This document shows, piece by piece, positions 26,026 to 35,667 of a DNA stretch of 64,000 nt (its first letter is position 1; each line of letters opens with the position of its first letter). Origin of the DNA: DASQFQ01 sp963802905 (lineage in GTDB: Bacteria > Actinomycetota > Thermoleophilia > Solirubrobacterales > Solirubrobacteraceae); the NCBI GenBank assembly GCA_963802905.1, contig CAWDKH010000004.1:1-64000 (forward strand), written 5' to 3'. Made by a program: the position numbers and the translations under genes. A model generated the notes under the pieces. The model had not been told where the DNA came from. It made no database searches and saw only the letters and a program-made list of their open reading frames with translations.

Positions 26026-26803
26026 ATGGACCTCACCGATCGAACCGCGCTCGTCACCGGCGCCAACCGCGGCATCGGCCGCGCCCTCTGCGAGGCGCTC
26101 GCCGCGCGGCCGCTGCGGCTCGTGCTCGCCGGCGTCCGCGACCCCGACGCGTTCGAGCCGATCGCCGGCCGCGCCGAGGTCCGCCCCGTCCGCATGGACC
26201 TCTCCAGCCGCGAGGCGATCGACGCGTGCGCCGACGCGCTGGACGAGGACGTCGACCTGCTCGTCAACAACGCCGGCCAGATGACCGGCGGGCTGCTCGA
26301 GGAGCAGGACATGGACGCGGTCTACGCGATGTTCCAGGTCAACCTCGATCGCGGTCGCCCACCTGACCAGCCGCGTGCTCCCGGGCATGCTCGCCCGCGG
26401 GCGCGGCACCGTGGTCAACAACGCCTCGATCAGCGGGTACGCGTACTTCCCGGCCGCCAGCACCTACGCCGCGTCGAAGGCGGGCGTCGTCGCATTGACT
26501 GAGTCGCTGCGGCGCGAGCTCGACGGCACCGGCGTCCGCGCCCTGCACGTCGTCACGCCCGGCGTGAACACCGACATGCTCGACGCCACCGAGGAGGTCT
26601 ACGGCCGCTACATGGACACCTCGGGCTGGGACAAGGTCGAGCCGGAGGAGTGGGCGGAGAAGGTGCTCGCCGCCGTCGAGGCGGACAAGTCGATCGTCGG
26701 CCCCGGCGGGCGCCTGTCGGTCGCGAAGCTCGCCTCGCGCGGCCCGTCGTTCCTCGTCGACGCGATCAGCGGCCGGATGTTCAGCCGGCAGCCACGGCAC
26801 TAG
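26026..26803 (+). CDS. short-chain dehydrogenase/reductase, one apparent insertion
   Basis: About 258 aa NAD(P)-dependent oxidoreductase. The Rossmann motif TGANRGIGRALCEAL is at residues 10-24, NNAG follows at about 85, and the catalytic Tyr-x3-Lys is in STYAASKAGVVALTE. A frame change near 26349 splits MFQVNL from IAVAHLTSRVLPGMLARG; removing one G restores it, and length 778 is one over a multiple of three. The tail overlaps the convergent cfa gene by 23 bases. Substrate unknown. Confidence 0.88.
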
Positions 26804-28014
26804 CCACCGGGGGCGCCTCGGCGAGCGCGTCGATCCCGGCGAGCGGCTTGGCGAGCACGGTCTGGACGAGCCCGATCCGGCGCTCGGCGAAGCCCGCCTC
26901 GCAGTAGCTCAGGTACATCCGCCACAGGCGGCGGAAGCGCTCGTCGTAGCCGAGCGTCTCGAGCTCGGCGGTCGCCGCCTCGAAGTTCGCCCGCCAGCGC
27001 CGCAGCGTCTCGGCGTAGTGGGGCGTGAGGTCCTCGAGGTGGACGGTGCGCATGTCGGTGCGCTTGGCGACGTGCTTCGAGATCACCGCGAGCGAGGGCA
27101 GGCAGCCGCCGGGGAAGACGTAGGTGCGGATGAAGCTCTTCGACGCCTTCTCGACCGGATACGCGCGGTCGTCCATCGTGATCGCCTGCAGCAGCATCGT
27201 CCCGTTGGGGGCGAGCAGGTCGCTGCACTGCTCGAAGAACGTCCCGAAGTCCTGCCAGCCGACCGCCTCGATCATCTCCAGCGAGACGAGCTTGTCGTAG
27301 GAGCCGCGGAGGTCGCGGTAGTCGTCAAGCCGGAGGTCGACGAGGTGCTCGACGCCCGGCCTCCCTGACGCGGCGCTCGGCGACGTCGTGCTGCTCCTTG
27401 GAGATCGTGGTCGTGGTGACCTTGCAGCCGCGGGTCGTCGCGGCGTAGACGGCGAAGCCGCCCCAGCCGGTGCCGATCTCGAGCACGTGGTCGCGCGGGC
27501 CGAGCTCGAGCTTCTCGCACACCATCTCGAGCTTGGCGAGCGAGGCCTCCTCGAGCGTCGCGTCGCGGTGCTCGAAGACGCCGCACGAGTACATGAGCGT
27601 GGGGTCGAGCATCAGCGCGAACAGCTCGTTGCCGAGGTCGTAGTGGGCGGCGATGTCCTTGCGGCTGCGCTGCGGCGTGTTGCGCATGAACGCGGCGCGG
27701 GCGCGCTGGAACGGCTCGCGGATGGGGGAGAGCTGGCGGCGGACCTCGTCGATGCGGCCGACGTTGCGGGCGGCGACGCGGATGACCGCGGTGAGGTCGG
27801 GCGTGTCCCACAGGCCGTCCATGTACGACGTCCCCATGCCGCGGCTGCCGCGGAGGAACTGCGCCCACGCCTTCGGCGAGTGGATGTGGACGGTGGCCTG
27901 GGGCGCGCCCGAGCCGAAGACCGTCTCGCGGTCGTCCTCGATGACGGTCAGCTGGCCGACGTGGATGCGGCCGAGGATGCCCACGGCGATCTTGCGTGCG
28001 AGGGCCTCGGTCAT
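26781..28014 (-). CDS. cfa: cyclopropane-fatty-acyl-phospholipid synthase family, one apparent insertion
   Basis: About 410 aa SAM-dependent enzyme that methylates or cyclopropanates unsaturated acyl chains of phospholipids. MTEALARKIAVGILGRI starts at 28014. The N-terminal lipid-binding region and GLWDTPDLTAVI precede DIAAHYDLGNELFALMLDPTLMYSC and the SAM site LEIGTGWGGFAVYAA. SLEMIEAVGWQDFGTFF and FIRTYVFPGGCLPS follow. The frame changes near 27362 (REAG to VEHLVDL) by one extra base. It is the third gene of the FAD oxidoreductase-DUF1365-Cfa operon. Confidence 0.92.
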
Positions 28015-28717
28015 TGCGCGGGGTGGGGTTGGACGGGGACGCCCTTGAGCTTCAGGGCGAGCCCGTGGCCGTAGATGAGGGCGAGCATGCGGAGCGTCGG
28101 CGCGAGCGGGCGCAGCAGCGAGCGCGTGGTGAGCGGCCGGCGCTTCATGCCGAGCGTGGCGTCGAACGCGAGGCGGCCGTCCTGGCGGCTCTCGATGTGG
28201 ACGGACAGCGTCTCGCCGGGCGCGGGCGCACGGCACGTGTAGCGCTGGTCCATCGGCATGAAGGGCGAGACGTGCAGCGCCTTGTCCATGTCGCCGCTGG
28301 CGGGGCAGGACGTAGGCGTGGCGCTCCCCCCACGGGGTGTTGGTGACCTCGGCGACGACCGCCTCGAGCGTCTCGCCGTCCGGCGCGAAGCAGTAGTAGA
28401 AGCTCACGGGGTTGAAGCAGTGGCCGAAGCTGCGGAGGTGGGTGAGCAGCCGGATCGGGCCCTCCGGCCTGTGCCCGAGGTCCTGCTCGACGCGCGCGCG
28501 GACCGCGTCCGCGAGCGGCGTGTGCGGATCGCCGAGGTAGTCGCTGCGGCGGAAGCGCACGAGGCCCGGGCGCCGGCGGGTCGAGCCGGCCGCCGAGCAG
28601 CGTCGGGAGCTCGTCGAGGTCGATGTACGCCATCGCGAGGCGGTAGCGGAATTCATGATTCCGCACCGCGAAGCGGCGGTGGCGGATGTGGCCCTCATAC
28701 ATCGCGCTCTGGGTCAC
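28011..28717 (-). CDS. DUF1365 protein, two apparent insertions
   Basis: About 235 aa. SAMYEGHIRHRRFAVRNHEFRYRLAMAYIDLDELP is the characteristic opening. SDYLGDPHTPLADAVRARV, LRSFGHCFNPVSFYYCFAPDGE and VTNTPWGERHAYVLP follow. Frame changes near 28573 and 28305 are each one extra base; length 707 fits two. This family is nearly always encoded between a flavin oxidoreductase and a Cfa-like enzyme and is thought to act in membrane fatty-acid modification. GTG 28717 overlaps the oxidoreductase stop. Confidence 0.88.
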
Positions 28718-29958
28718 AGCGGCTTGGCTCCCAGGGCGAGGGCGACCCGCTCGCCGCTCTTCACGCCGTCCTCATGGAAGCCCCAGCCCCAGTAGGCGCC
28801 GCAGTAGTGCGTGCGGTTCGGGCCGCTGATCTCGTGGTGGCGCTCCTGGGCGGCCTGGCCCTGCGCGGTGTAGACGGGGTGCGCGTAGGGGATCGTGCGG
28901 ATGACCTTGTCGGGGTCGATGGCGTCGGTGTGGTTGAGCGTGACGCAGAACTCGCGGTTGGCATCGAGCGTCTGCAGGCGGTTCATGTGGTAGGTCACGG
29001 TCGGCTTGCCGGTCGGCTCGTCGAGCAGGTGGTAGTTCCAGCTCGCCCAGGCGCGGCGGCGGCGCGGCAGCAGCGTGCGGTCGGTGTGCAGCACCGCCTC
29101 GTTGGCCTGGTAGGGGATCGCGCCGAGCAGTTCGTGCTCGCGGTCCGTGGGGTCGGCGAGCAGCTTCAGCGCCTGGTCCGAGTGCGTGGCGACGATGACG
29201 TGGTCGAAGCGCTCGGGGTCGCCCTTCGCCGTGATCTCGACGTGGTCGGCGTGGCGCGCGATCGACCGCACCGGCGTGGCGAGCCGCAGCCGGTCGCGCC
29301 ACGGGGCGGTGAGCTGCTCGACGTAGCGATGCGAGCCGCCCTGGACCGTCTTCCACTTCGGGCGGTCGCGCAGCCCGAGCATCCCGTGGTTGTCGAAGAA
29401 CTCGATCAGGAAGCGCGCGGGGAAGCTCCACATCTGGCGCGGGTCGGCGGACCAGACGGCGGCGGCCTGCGGGACGATCAGCCGGTCGACGAACGCGCGC
29501 GAGTACCGGTGCTCGTCGAGGAAGTGCCCGAGCGAGGGATCGCGGTCGTGCGAGGAGAGCAGCTTGCGCGCCTCGCGCTGGAAGCGCACGAGGTCGGCGA
29601 GCATGCGATGGAACCACGGCGTCGCGAGGTGCGCGCGCTTGGCGAACAGCCCGTTCGGCGACGTGCTCGCGTACTCGAAGTCGCCGTGCCGGTCGGTGAC
29701 GGCGAAGCTCATGTTCGAGGGCTGCGCCTTGACCTTCAGGCGGTCGAGCAGCCGCTCGAAGCGCGGGTAGTTGCGGTCGTTGAAGACGATGAAGCCGGTG
29801 TCGACCCAGTGCGTCTCGTGCGCCGTGTCGACCCGCACCGTGTTCGTGTGCCCGCCCGCGTAGTCGCCGGCCTCGAACACGACGACGTCGTGCTCGGGCG
29901 CGAGCAGGTGGGCGGCGACGAGTCCGGAGACTCCCGCGCCGACGACGGCGATCTTCAT
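28714..29958 (-). CDS. FAD-dependent amine-oxidase-like oxidoreductase
   Basis: 414 aa, intact. MKIAVVGAGVSGLVAAHLL is the dinucleotide-binding fold, FEAGDYAGGHTNTV the ribose-binding acidic end, and WVDTGFIVFNDRNYP is typical of the NAD/FAD-binding protein in DUF1365/Cfa operons. The C-terminus has THYCGAYWGWGFHEDGVKSGERVA, the FAD-closing motif. Probably desaturates or oxidises a fatty-acyl chain before or after the methyltransferase. First gene of the operon; an inverted TGATCC pair lies upstream. Confidence 0.9.
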   Translation of the reverse strand: MKIAVVGAGVSGLVAAHLLAPEHDVVVFEAGDYAGGHTNTVRVDTAHETHWVDTGFIVFNDRNYPRFERLLDRLKVKAQPSNMSFAVTDRHGDFEYASTSPNGLFAKRAHLATPWFHRMLADLVRFQREARKLLSSHDRDPSLGHFLDEHRYSRAFVDRLIVPQAAAVWSADPRQMWSFPARFLIEFFDNHGMLGLRDRPKWKTVQGGSHRYVEQLTAPWRDRLRLATPVRSIARHADHVEITAKGDPERFDHVIVATHSDQALKLLADPTDREHELLGAIPYQANEAVLHTDRTLLPRRRRAWASWNYHLLDEPTGKPTVTYHMNRLQTLDANREFCVTLNHTDAIDPDKVIRTIPYAHPVYTAQGQAAQERHHEISGPNRTHYCGAYWGWGFHEDGVKSGERVALALGAKPL

Positions 29959-29963
29959 GAGAA

Positions 29964-29993
29964 CTGATCCGCATCAGCGCGGTTTCTGGATCA
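29964..29993. promoter_or_regulatory. inverted TGATCC pair upstream of the lipid operon
   Basis: TGATCC at 29965-29970 and its complement GGATCA at 29988-29993 are separated by 17 bases. A nested dyad CTGAT-CCGC-ATCAG lies at 29964-29977. They lie 6-35 bases upstream of the oxidoreductase start in a 116-base divergent interval. TGATCC is also the -35 word of RpoE/ChrR-type ECF promoters that drive similar lipid operons in proteobacteria, but no matching -10 was found here. Function inferred only. Confidence 0.3.
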
Positions 29994-30074
29994 CCGGCCG
30001 TGCAGCCGATTGCCCTGCTCACGCCTGGGTAGGCCTTCGTTACAGGGCGCACGTTCTCGAAGGGGGAAGAGAGA

Positions 30075-30633
30075 ATGGCTACAAAGGCCAGTCCAGGCGG
30101 TACCCGGAGCAAGAGCGCGTCGAGCGGTCTTCGCGACCGAAGAGCTCGTCGAAGCAGCGAGCCGAGCGGCGAGGCGCGGGCCAAGACCGCGGCGAGGAGT
30201 CGCTCGACGGCCTCGCGCTCCACGAGCAACGGCACCGCGCGGAAGCCGGCGGCCAAGCGTAAGCCCGCGGCGAAGAGGTCCTCGTCGAGCGCAGCAAGCC
30301 TCGAACCGCAGCACCGCGAGCCAGAACGGCGCGGGCAACGGCGGGGTCGTCGGCACCGTCAAGAGCGCCGCGTCGAAGGTCAGCGGCCCGGCGATCGCCA
30401 TCGGCGCGACCGCGGTCGGCGTCGCCGGCGGGCTGGTGCTCAAGGGCACCCGCCGGCAGAAGACGATCCTCGGCATGCCGGTGCCGCGCAAGGTTCCGAG
30501 CGTGGACGTCAAGAAGGTCGCCAAGACCGTCGGCAAGGCGAGCAAGCAGTTCGGCGAGACGTCGAAGAGCGTCTCCAAGGACATCGATCGCGTCGGCGAC
30601 CAGGCGGAGCGCATCGGCAAGATCCTGGGCTGA
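30075..30633 (+). CDS. Lys/Arg/Ser-rich protein with one membrane segment, one apparent insertion
   Basis: About 185 aa, unrecognised. The first 75 residues are histone-H1-like in composition (MATKASPGGTRSKSAS, then ARKPAAKRKPAAKRSSSS). After a frame change near 30295-30302 come SNRSTASQNGAGNGG, a hydrophobic helix (GPAIAIGATAVGVAGGLVLKG) and a basic amphipathic tail (VDVKKVAKTVGKASKQFGETSKSVSKDID). Length 559 fits one extra base. The gene 5 bases downstream is a shorter relative. It could link DNA or wall polymers to the membrane, which is a guess from composition. Confidence 0.55.
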
Positions 30634-30638
30634 GTCCC

Positions 30639-31007
30639 ATGGCCACCGCCACATCGAACGGAACGCCGTCGCGAAGGCCAAGGAGGCGGGCGGCACTGTC
30701 GCCTCCACCGCCAAGTCGGCAAGCCGCCCCGCCCTCACCGCGGGCGCCGCTGCCGCCGGCTTGGCCGGCGGCCTCGTGATCGGGTCGCGTCTGCGCCTCG
30801 GACGCAAGAGCGGCCTGCAGCTGACGCTCGAGACTGCTCGGCAAGGCGGCCAAGGAGCTCGGGTCGGCGACAAAGCAGGCCGCCTCCACCACCGACGACA
30901 TCCGCCAGGTGCGCGAGGAGCTCGAGAAGGCGAATCGCCAGTCGCCGGTCGAGGTCCTGCTCGACGCGCTGACGCACCGGCGCGGCGCGCACAGGCGCGA
31001 GCGATAG
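30639..31007 (+). CDS. paralogue of the upstream Lys-rich membrane-segment protein, indels
   Basis: About 122 aa. MATATSNG is followed by a frame change near 30660 into NAVAKAKEAGGTVASTAKSASRPALTAGAAAAGLAGGLVIGSR (a hydrophobic helix then basic residues). A second change near 30835 leads to GKAAKELGSATKQAASTTDDIRQVREELEKANRQSPVEVLLDALTHRR, a coiled-coil-like tail. The order helix, GGLV, basic patch, amphipathic tail matches the gene upstream. The stop lies inside a terminator hairpin. The 5' start is uncertain because of the indel. Confidence 0.5.
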
Positions 31008-31017
31008 CTCGCGCCTG
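30992..31017. terminator. bidirectional hairpin terminator
   Basis: A perfect 11-base stem (CAGGCGCGAGC and complement) with a GATA loop at 31003-31006, overlapping the stop of the upstream gene and lying 16 bases from the end of the convergent MMPL gene. It can serve both strands. Confidence 0.7.
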
Positions 31018-31032
31018 CACGCGCCCGCCTGA

Positions 31033-33183
31033 TTACGCCCGGGCTTCGGCGGTCCGGAGCGCGGCGGGTTCCACGTCGAGCTCGGGCAGGATGCGCTCGA
31101 GCCACTTGGGGATCCACCAGTTGCGATCGCCGAGCAGCTGCATCACGGCGGGCACCAGCACCATCCGCACGAGCGTGGCGTCGAGGAAGATCGCCGAGGC
31201 GAGCCCGATGCCGAACAGCTTGAGGAAGACGTCGGGCGCCGCCAGGAAGGCGAGGAAGACGACGACCATGATCGCCGCCGCCGCGGTGATCACGCGCGCG
31301 GTCTTCGCGAGGCCGTCGGCCACCGCCCTGCGGACGTTCCGGTCCTTGAGGTACTCCTCGCGGATGCGCGAGATCAGGAAGACCTCGTAGTCCATCGAGA
31401 GGCCGAACAGGATCGCGAACATCATCACCGGCATGAACGGCGCGATCGGCACCTCGTGATCGATCCCGATCAGCTGACCGAGCGCTCCGCCCTTGGCAAC
31501 GAGGGTCATCACGCCGTACGCGGCGCCGACCGAGAGCAGGTTCATGATCGCCGCCTTCAGCGAGATCAGCGGCGAGTGGAACGCGACGAGCAGGAGCAGG
31601 AACGACAGACCGACGACGCCGGCAATGAACAACGGCATCCGGCCGGTGATGAACTCGCTCTGGTCCTCGAGCGCCGCCGTCACGCCGCCGACCTCCGCAT
31701 TGATGCCGGTACCGCCGAACGACTGCGGGGCCACGTCGTCGCGAATGCGGTGGACCAGCTCCGAGGTCTCCTTGTCCTGCGGGGAGCCCTTCGGGATCAC
31801 GGTGACGATCGCGGCGTTGCCCGCGTCATTGATGCGGGCTGGTGCGACGAACGCGACCTCCCGGTCACCCCGCAGCCGCTGGGCGAAGGCCTCGACCTTG
31901 GGCGCGGCGGACGCATCGGGTAGCTCCGCGGCGATCACCAGCGGGCCGTTGGAGCCGGGCCCGAAGCCCTCCGTGTTCAGATCGTAGGCCTGGCGGGTCA
32001 TCGTGCTCGGCGGGTCGTTGCCGGCGTCGGGGAAGCCGAGGCGCATGTCGAGGGCCGGCACGGCAAGCGCGAGCAGGATCGCGGTCGCGGCGATCGCGGC
32101 AGTCCACGGCCGCCGCTGGACGGCGTGACTCCAGCGGTACGCGAGCGACTCGCCGCCATCCACCTTCGGCTTGCGGCGGCCGATCAGCGGCAGCCGCAGC
32201 CGGTCGACGTTCGGCCCGAGGTAGGCGAGCAGCGAGGGCAGCAGCGTGACCGCGGCGAGCATCACGACGAGCACGGCGAGCGAGGCCGAGATGGCGACGC
32301 CGTACATGTAGGGCAGGCCCGTCAGCGCCAGTCCGAGCACCGAGATCACGACCGTGGCGCCGGCGAGGATCACGCTGCGCCCGGCCGTCGTCACGGCTTC
32401 GATCACCGCGTCATGCGGGTCCTTGCCGTCGTCCATCGCCGCCCGGAAGCGGGTCAGGACGAGCAACGCGTAGTCGACGCCGACGCCGATGCCGATCAGG
32501 CCGGACACCGCCGTCGTCCAGTCAGGCACGTCGATGACGTTGGCGAGCAAGGCGATCAGCCCGCCGGAGGTGATTCCGAGACCGAAGAGGGCGATCACGA
32601 GTGGCAGCCCCGCGGCGACCACGGAGCCGAACGCGATCAGCAGCACGATCGCGGCGCCGACGAACCCGAGCCCCTCAGGGCTGGTCGTCGCCTGCGCCGC
32701 GTAAATCGGATCGCCGAGCAGCTTGATCTGCAGCCCGTCGCCGCTGTGCTTCTCGGCGGCGGCGATCAGCTTCTCGCCGTCCTCCTTGGGGACGTCCCAG
32801 CCAGCGACCGTCAACGGGAGCGTCGTCGACCCGATCTTGCCGTCCTGCGAGGTGCGGATTGCGGTCTCGTCGCCGATGTGATCGACCTTCTTGGCATCGG
32901 CGAGGAACGCGTCGATGCGCTCTTGGGCAGCCGCGCTCTTGGCGCCGGCCGGGTCCTTCCAGGCGACGTAGATCTCCTGGCCGGAGTAGCCGCCGAAGCG
33001 CTTCTCCGTCAGCTCGCCCGCAGCCTTCGACTCCGAGCCGGGCGTGTTGTAGTCGGCGTTGAACTCGCCGGCTAGAGCGCCGCCGACGCCGATGATCACC
33101 ACCGTGGCGACCACCCACGCGAGCAGCATGCGGCCGCGCCGGCGGTATGAGAGGTCTGCGAGTCGAGCGAGATGACGCGTCAT
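31033..33183 (-). CDS. MMPL/RND-family transporter
   Basis: 716 aa inner-membrane exporter-like protein, frame intact. ATG 33183 gives MTRHLARLADLSYRRRGRMLLAWVVATVVI; the frame continues upstream but without family likeness. An N-terminal helix, a first extracytoplasmic loop, a five-helix bundle with GIGVGVDYALLVLTRFR, a second loop (about 410-530), and a second bundle with ILFGLSMDYEVFLISRIREEY are seen. The paired Asp-Tyr motifs are the proton-relay residues of MMPL proteins. In actinobacteria these move lipids or lipid-linked molecules. The cargo here is unknown. Confidence 0.92.
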   Translation of the reverse strand: MTRHLARLADLSYRRRGRMLLAWVVATVVIIGVGGALAGEFNADYNTPGSESKAAGELTEKRFGGYSGQEIYVAWKDPAGAKSAAAQERIDAFLADAKKVDHIGDETAIRTSQDGKIGSTTLPLTVAGWDVPKEDGEKLIAAAEKHSGDGLQIKLLGDPIYAAQATTSPEGLGFVGAAIVLLIAFGSVVAAGLPLVIALFGLGITSGGLIALLANVIDVPDWTTAVSGLIGIGVGVDYALLVLTRFRAAMDDGKDPHDAVIEAVTTAGRSVILAGATVVISVLGLALTGLPYMYGVAISASLAVLVVMLAAVTLLPSLLAYLGPNVDRLRLPLIGRRKPKVDGGESLAYRWSHAVQRRPWTAAIAATAILLALAVPALDMRLGFPDAGNDPPSTMTRQAYDLNTEGFGPGSNGPLVIAAELPDASAAPKVEAFAQRLRGDREVAFVAPARINDAGNAAIVTVIPKGSPQDKETSELVHRIRDDVAPQSFGGTGINAEVGGVTAALEDQSEFITGRMPLFIAGVVGLSFLLLLVAFHSPLISLKAAIMNLLSVGAAYGVMTLVAKGGALGQLIGIDHEVPIAPFMPVMMFAILFGLSMDYEVFLISRIREEYLKDRNVRRAVADGLAKTARVITAAAAIMVVVFLAFLAAPDVFLKLFGIGLASAIFLDATLVRMVLVPAVMQLLGDRNWWIPKWLERILPELDVEPAALRTAEARA

Positions 33184-33217
33184 CGGGGGGAGCGCTCCTG
33201 GGGAGTAAACGGAACCT

Positions 33218-35626
33218 ATGTTCCGCACGACTCTGAAGGGGCTGGCTCCTCCGTCCCACGGTGTCACCCGCCGTTCTGGGGTGCGGGTAGCCGCACCCCG
33301 AATTGCGCAGCCAACGGGGCGTCATTACGGTTGGGCGATCGGAAACCAGGCCGAATCCGTGCAGTCGGCCGAGCCCGCGGTGGTCGCCAGCGACGCCCTG
33401 GCTCCGCTCGGTGCCGTCCCTGCCGGGCCGCTGCTGACGCAGCTGATCGCGGCACCCGCCCACCGCACGCTCGCCCGCCAGTGGTCAGACGCCCGGCCCG
33501 GCGGCTGGAACGCGCAGGACGCGAGCGTCGCGGGAGCGCTGCGCATCCCGGTCGAGGAGCTGTCGCAGGGCTTCGGCGGCAAGGACCCGCAGCTGCAGTA
33601 CACGAAGGAATCGGCCGAGAAGCGCGCCATCGTCGTGGTGCCCGACGCCGTCGATCTCTCGGGCCCCGTCGAGGTGCTCCTGCACTTCCACGGCCAGAAC
33701 ATCGGCTACCGGGAGCGCTCGAAGGAGCGCACGGTCCGCGACGTCGAGGTCGACGAGATCGAGCAGCAGATCGTCGCGGCCGGCCGCAACATGGTCGCTG
33801 TGCTCCCTCAGGGCAGCCGCGGGTCGGGCCCGAACATGAGCAAGTTCACGATCGGCGACCCGAAGACCTACGTCGACGACGTCCTGCGTCTCGCCTCTGC
33901 CCATCTTCCCGGCTCCCGGCTCCCGGCCGGCGGGGTGATGAAGTCGGGCAGGCTCGTGATGTCGGGCCACAGCGGCGGCGGTCCCTACGCGGTCGCCTAC
34001 GCGCACTACGCCCAGCAGCCGAGCAGCACCGAGCAGGAGTGGGTCGACGCGCCACCGCTGCTGCTGTTCGACGGCATCAACGGCAAGGACGAGCTCAAGA
34101 CGCTGCAGCAGAATCTCGAGACCTGGCTGGCGGAGGATCTGCGCTGGATCACGCAGGCCGCGGATCAGGCGGCGCTGCTCGGCCGCCGCGGGCTGAAGCT
34201 CCGCAGCACCTGGGGCACCGGCTCGGACCCGATCTACCAGCAGATGAACGCGGCGCTCGACAGCTGGCTGACCGCGCGCTTCGCCAAGCTCGCGGCGGGG
34301 CTCGACCCGGGCGTCGCCTCGACGTGGCGCGCCCAGTACCGCGTCGAGCGCCGCGAGGGCCAGCACGACTACCAGGTCGGCACGGGCCGGCCGGCGACGC
34401 CGAGCGAGCGCGACGCGGCGGGCGTCCCGCTCTACACCGGCGGCGGCAACCTCGAGGCGGGGTTGCGCGGGCTGCGGGCCAACCCGGTAGTCGCCCGCCG
34501 GCGGCGCGGCGGCTCACGTGCGACCGCGAACCAGATGCTGCGGCTCCAGCGCACGGTCGGCAACCGCGCGCTGAGCCGGGCGGTGCTTGCCCGCCAGACC
34601 CCGCAGCGGCGGTTCGAGACGCCCGATCCGCTGCGCGCGAGCGAGGCGAACCCGGCAGCGGGGCAGCCCTCCGCCTTCATCCCCACGATCATCGTCAAGG
34701 AGAAGTTCGCCGTCTTCGTGCCGATGGGCTGGATCGCGAAGTACAACCTCGTGCCCGCCGAGGAGCAGCGGGAGCTCAAGGTCCACGTGTTCTTCGGCGC
34801 CGGCGGCGTCAAGGGCAACACCTTCAACGACGTCCTGCTGCACGGCCTGCGCTCGGCGTCCAACGCGACCGAGTGGATCACGATCGCCGTACCGGGCAGC
34901 GCCACCGACGATGGCCAAAGCTTCGCCACCCCGTTCAGCGACTCCGACATCACGGACTGCCTGGCTGCCGCCAACATCACCTGGCCCGTGACCAGCCTGC
35001 GGCTCTCCGGCCACAGCCGCGGAATGGTCAGCCTCACCGCCTACGCCGCGAAGATGAAGGCGTACAAGAGCGTGCTCGACCGCGTCCACGTGCTCGACGA
35101 GTTCCAGTTCCACGACAAGGCGGGCACCTACCACGGCAAGGTCGAGTCCCTGATCCAGTCCGGCATCCCCAAGGACAAGATCCGCGGCTACGAGTCCGGC
35201 GACCCGGCCGAGAAGCACGTCAAGGACGTCGACTACGTGAAGTTCGATGCCCAGGCGATCGCGGCGGTCGGCGCCGTGCGGATGATCCAGGACGCGATCG
35301 CACTCAATCCGTCGGTCGCCACCGCCGCCGCGGCGACGAAGACCACCAAGGACCCGGTCACCAAGACGATGCGCACCGTCAAGGACGAGGTCGACTCCCT
35401 GACGCTCCCGACACGCGGGTCGCTCCCCTCGCGCGCGCCCGCGGGAACGGACTCGCTGCAGAGCTGGATGGCTGCCCACAAGAAGGAGCTGAGCGCCATC
35501 TCCGCCGGGCACCTCGGGACGTTCATCACGACCCAGAACCTGACCCGCTACCGCGGGATCAGCTGGGTGCCGTTCCTGGCGCACGAGTTCTTCGTGGCGG
35601 AGATCGCGCCGGAGCTGTACCAGTGA
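33218..35626 (+). CDS. tandem alpha/beta-hydrolase-like protein with an LQRxxGN motif
   Basis: 802 aa, intact frame. Domain 1 (about 130-340) has EVLLHFHGQNIGYRERS and the elbow VMSGHSGGGPYAVAYAHY. A linker at about 434-458 holds NQMLRLQRTVGNRALSRAV, matching the LQR-x2-GN-A signature seen at the N-terminus of many proteins linked to extracellular contractile injection systems. Domain 2 (about 475-800) repeats the layout with VHVFFGAGGVKGNTFND, LRLSGHSRGMVSL and a DEFQFHDKAGTYHGK segment. No signal peptide is seen. ATG 33218 is the first start; GTG 33359 (VQSAEPAVV) is a reasonable alternative because the first 47 residues look non-conserved. Function unknown; possibly an injected hydrolase. 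Confidence 0.7.
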   Translation: MFRTTLKGLAPPSHGVTRRSGVRVAAPRIAQPTGRHYGWAIGNQAESVQSAEPAVVASDALAPLGAVPAGPLLTQLIAAPAHRTLARQWSDARPGGWNAQDASVAGALRIPVEELSQGFGGKDPQLQYTKESAEKRAIVVVPDAVDLSGPVEVLLHFHGQNIGYRERSKERTVRDVEVDEIEQQIVAAGRNMVAVLPQGSRGSGPNMSKFTIGDPKTYVDDVLRLASAHLPGSRLPAGGVMKSGRLVMSGHSGGGPYAVAYAHYAQQPSSTEQEWVDAPPLLLFDGINGKDELKTLQQNLETWLAEDLRWITQAADQAALLGRRGLKLRSTWGTGSDPIYQQMNAALDSWLTARFAKLAAGLDPGVASTWRAQYRVERREGQHDYQVGTGRPATPSERDAAGVPLYTGGGNLEAGLRGLRANPVVARRRRGGSRATANQMLRLQRTVGNRALSRAVLARQTPQRRFETPDPLRASEANPAAGQPSAFIPTIIVKEKFAVFVPMGWIAKYNLVPAEEQRELKVHVFFGAGGVKGNTFNDVLLHGLRSASNATEWITIAVPGSATDDGQSFATPFSDSDITDCLAAANITWPVTSLRLSGHSRGMVSLTAYAAKMKAYKSVLDRVHVLDEFQFHDKAGTYHGKVESLIQSGIPKDKIRGYESGDPAEKHVKDVDYVKFDAQAIAAVGAVRMIQDAIALNPSVATAAAATKTTKDPVTKTMRTVKDEVDSLTLPTRGSLPSRAPAGTDSLQSWMAAHKKELSAISAGHLGTFITTQNLTRYRGISWVPFLAHEFFVAEIAPELYQ

Positions 35627-35667
35627 GGCGGGCGGCGCGCCCGGGAGCGCGCCGCCCGTGAGCCTCA
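35624..35667. terminator. bidirectional terminator between convergent genes
   Basis: The inner stem GGGCGGCGCGC with its perfect complement (35630-35640 and 35647-35657) closes a CCGGGA loop. An outer TGAGGC/GCCTCA pair (35624 and 35662) adds to it. The outer arms contain the stop codons of both flanking genes. Confidence 0.75.
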
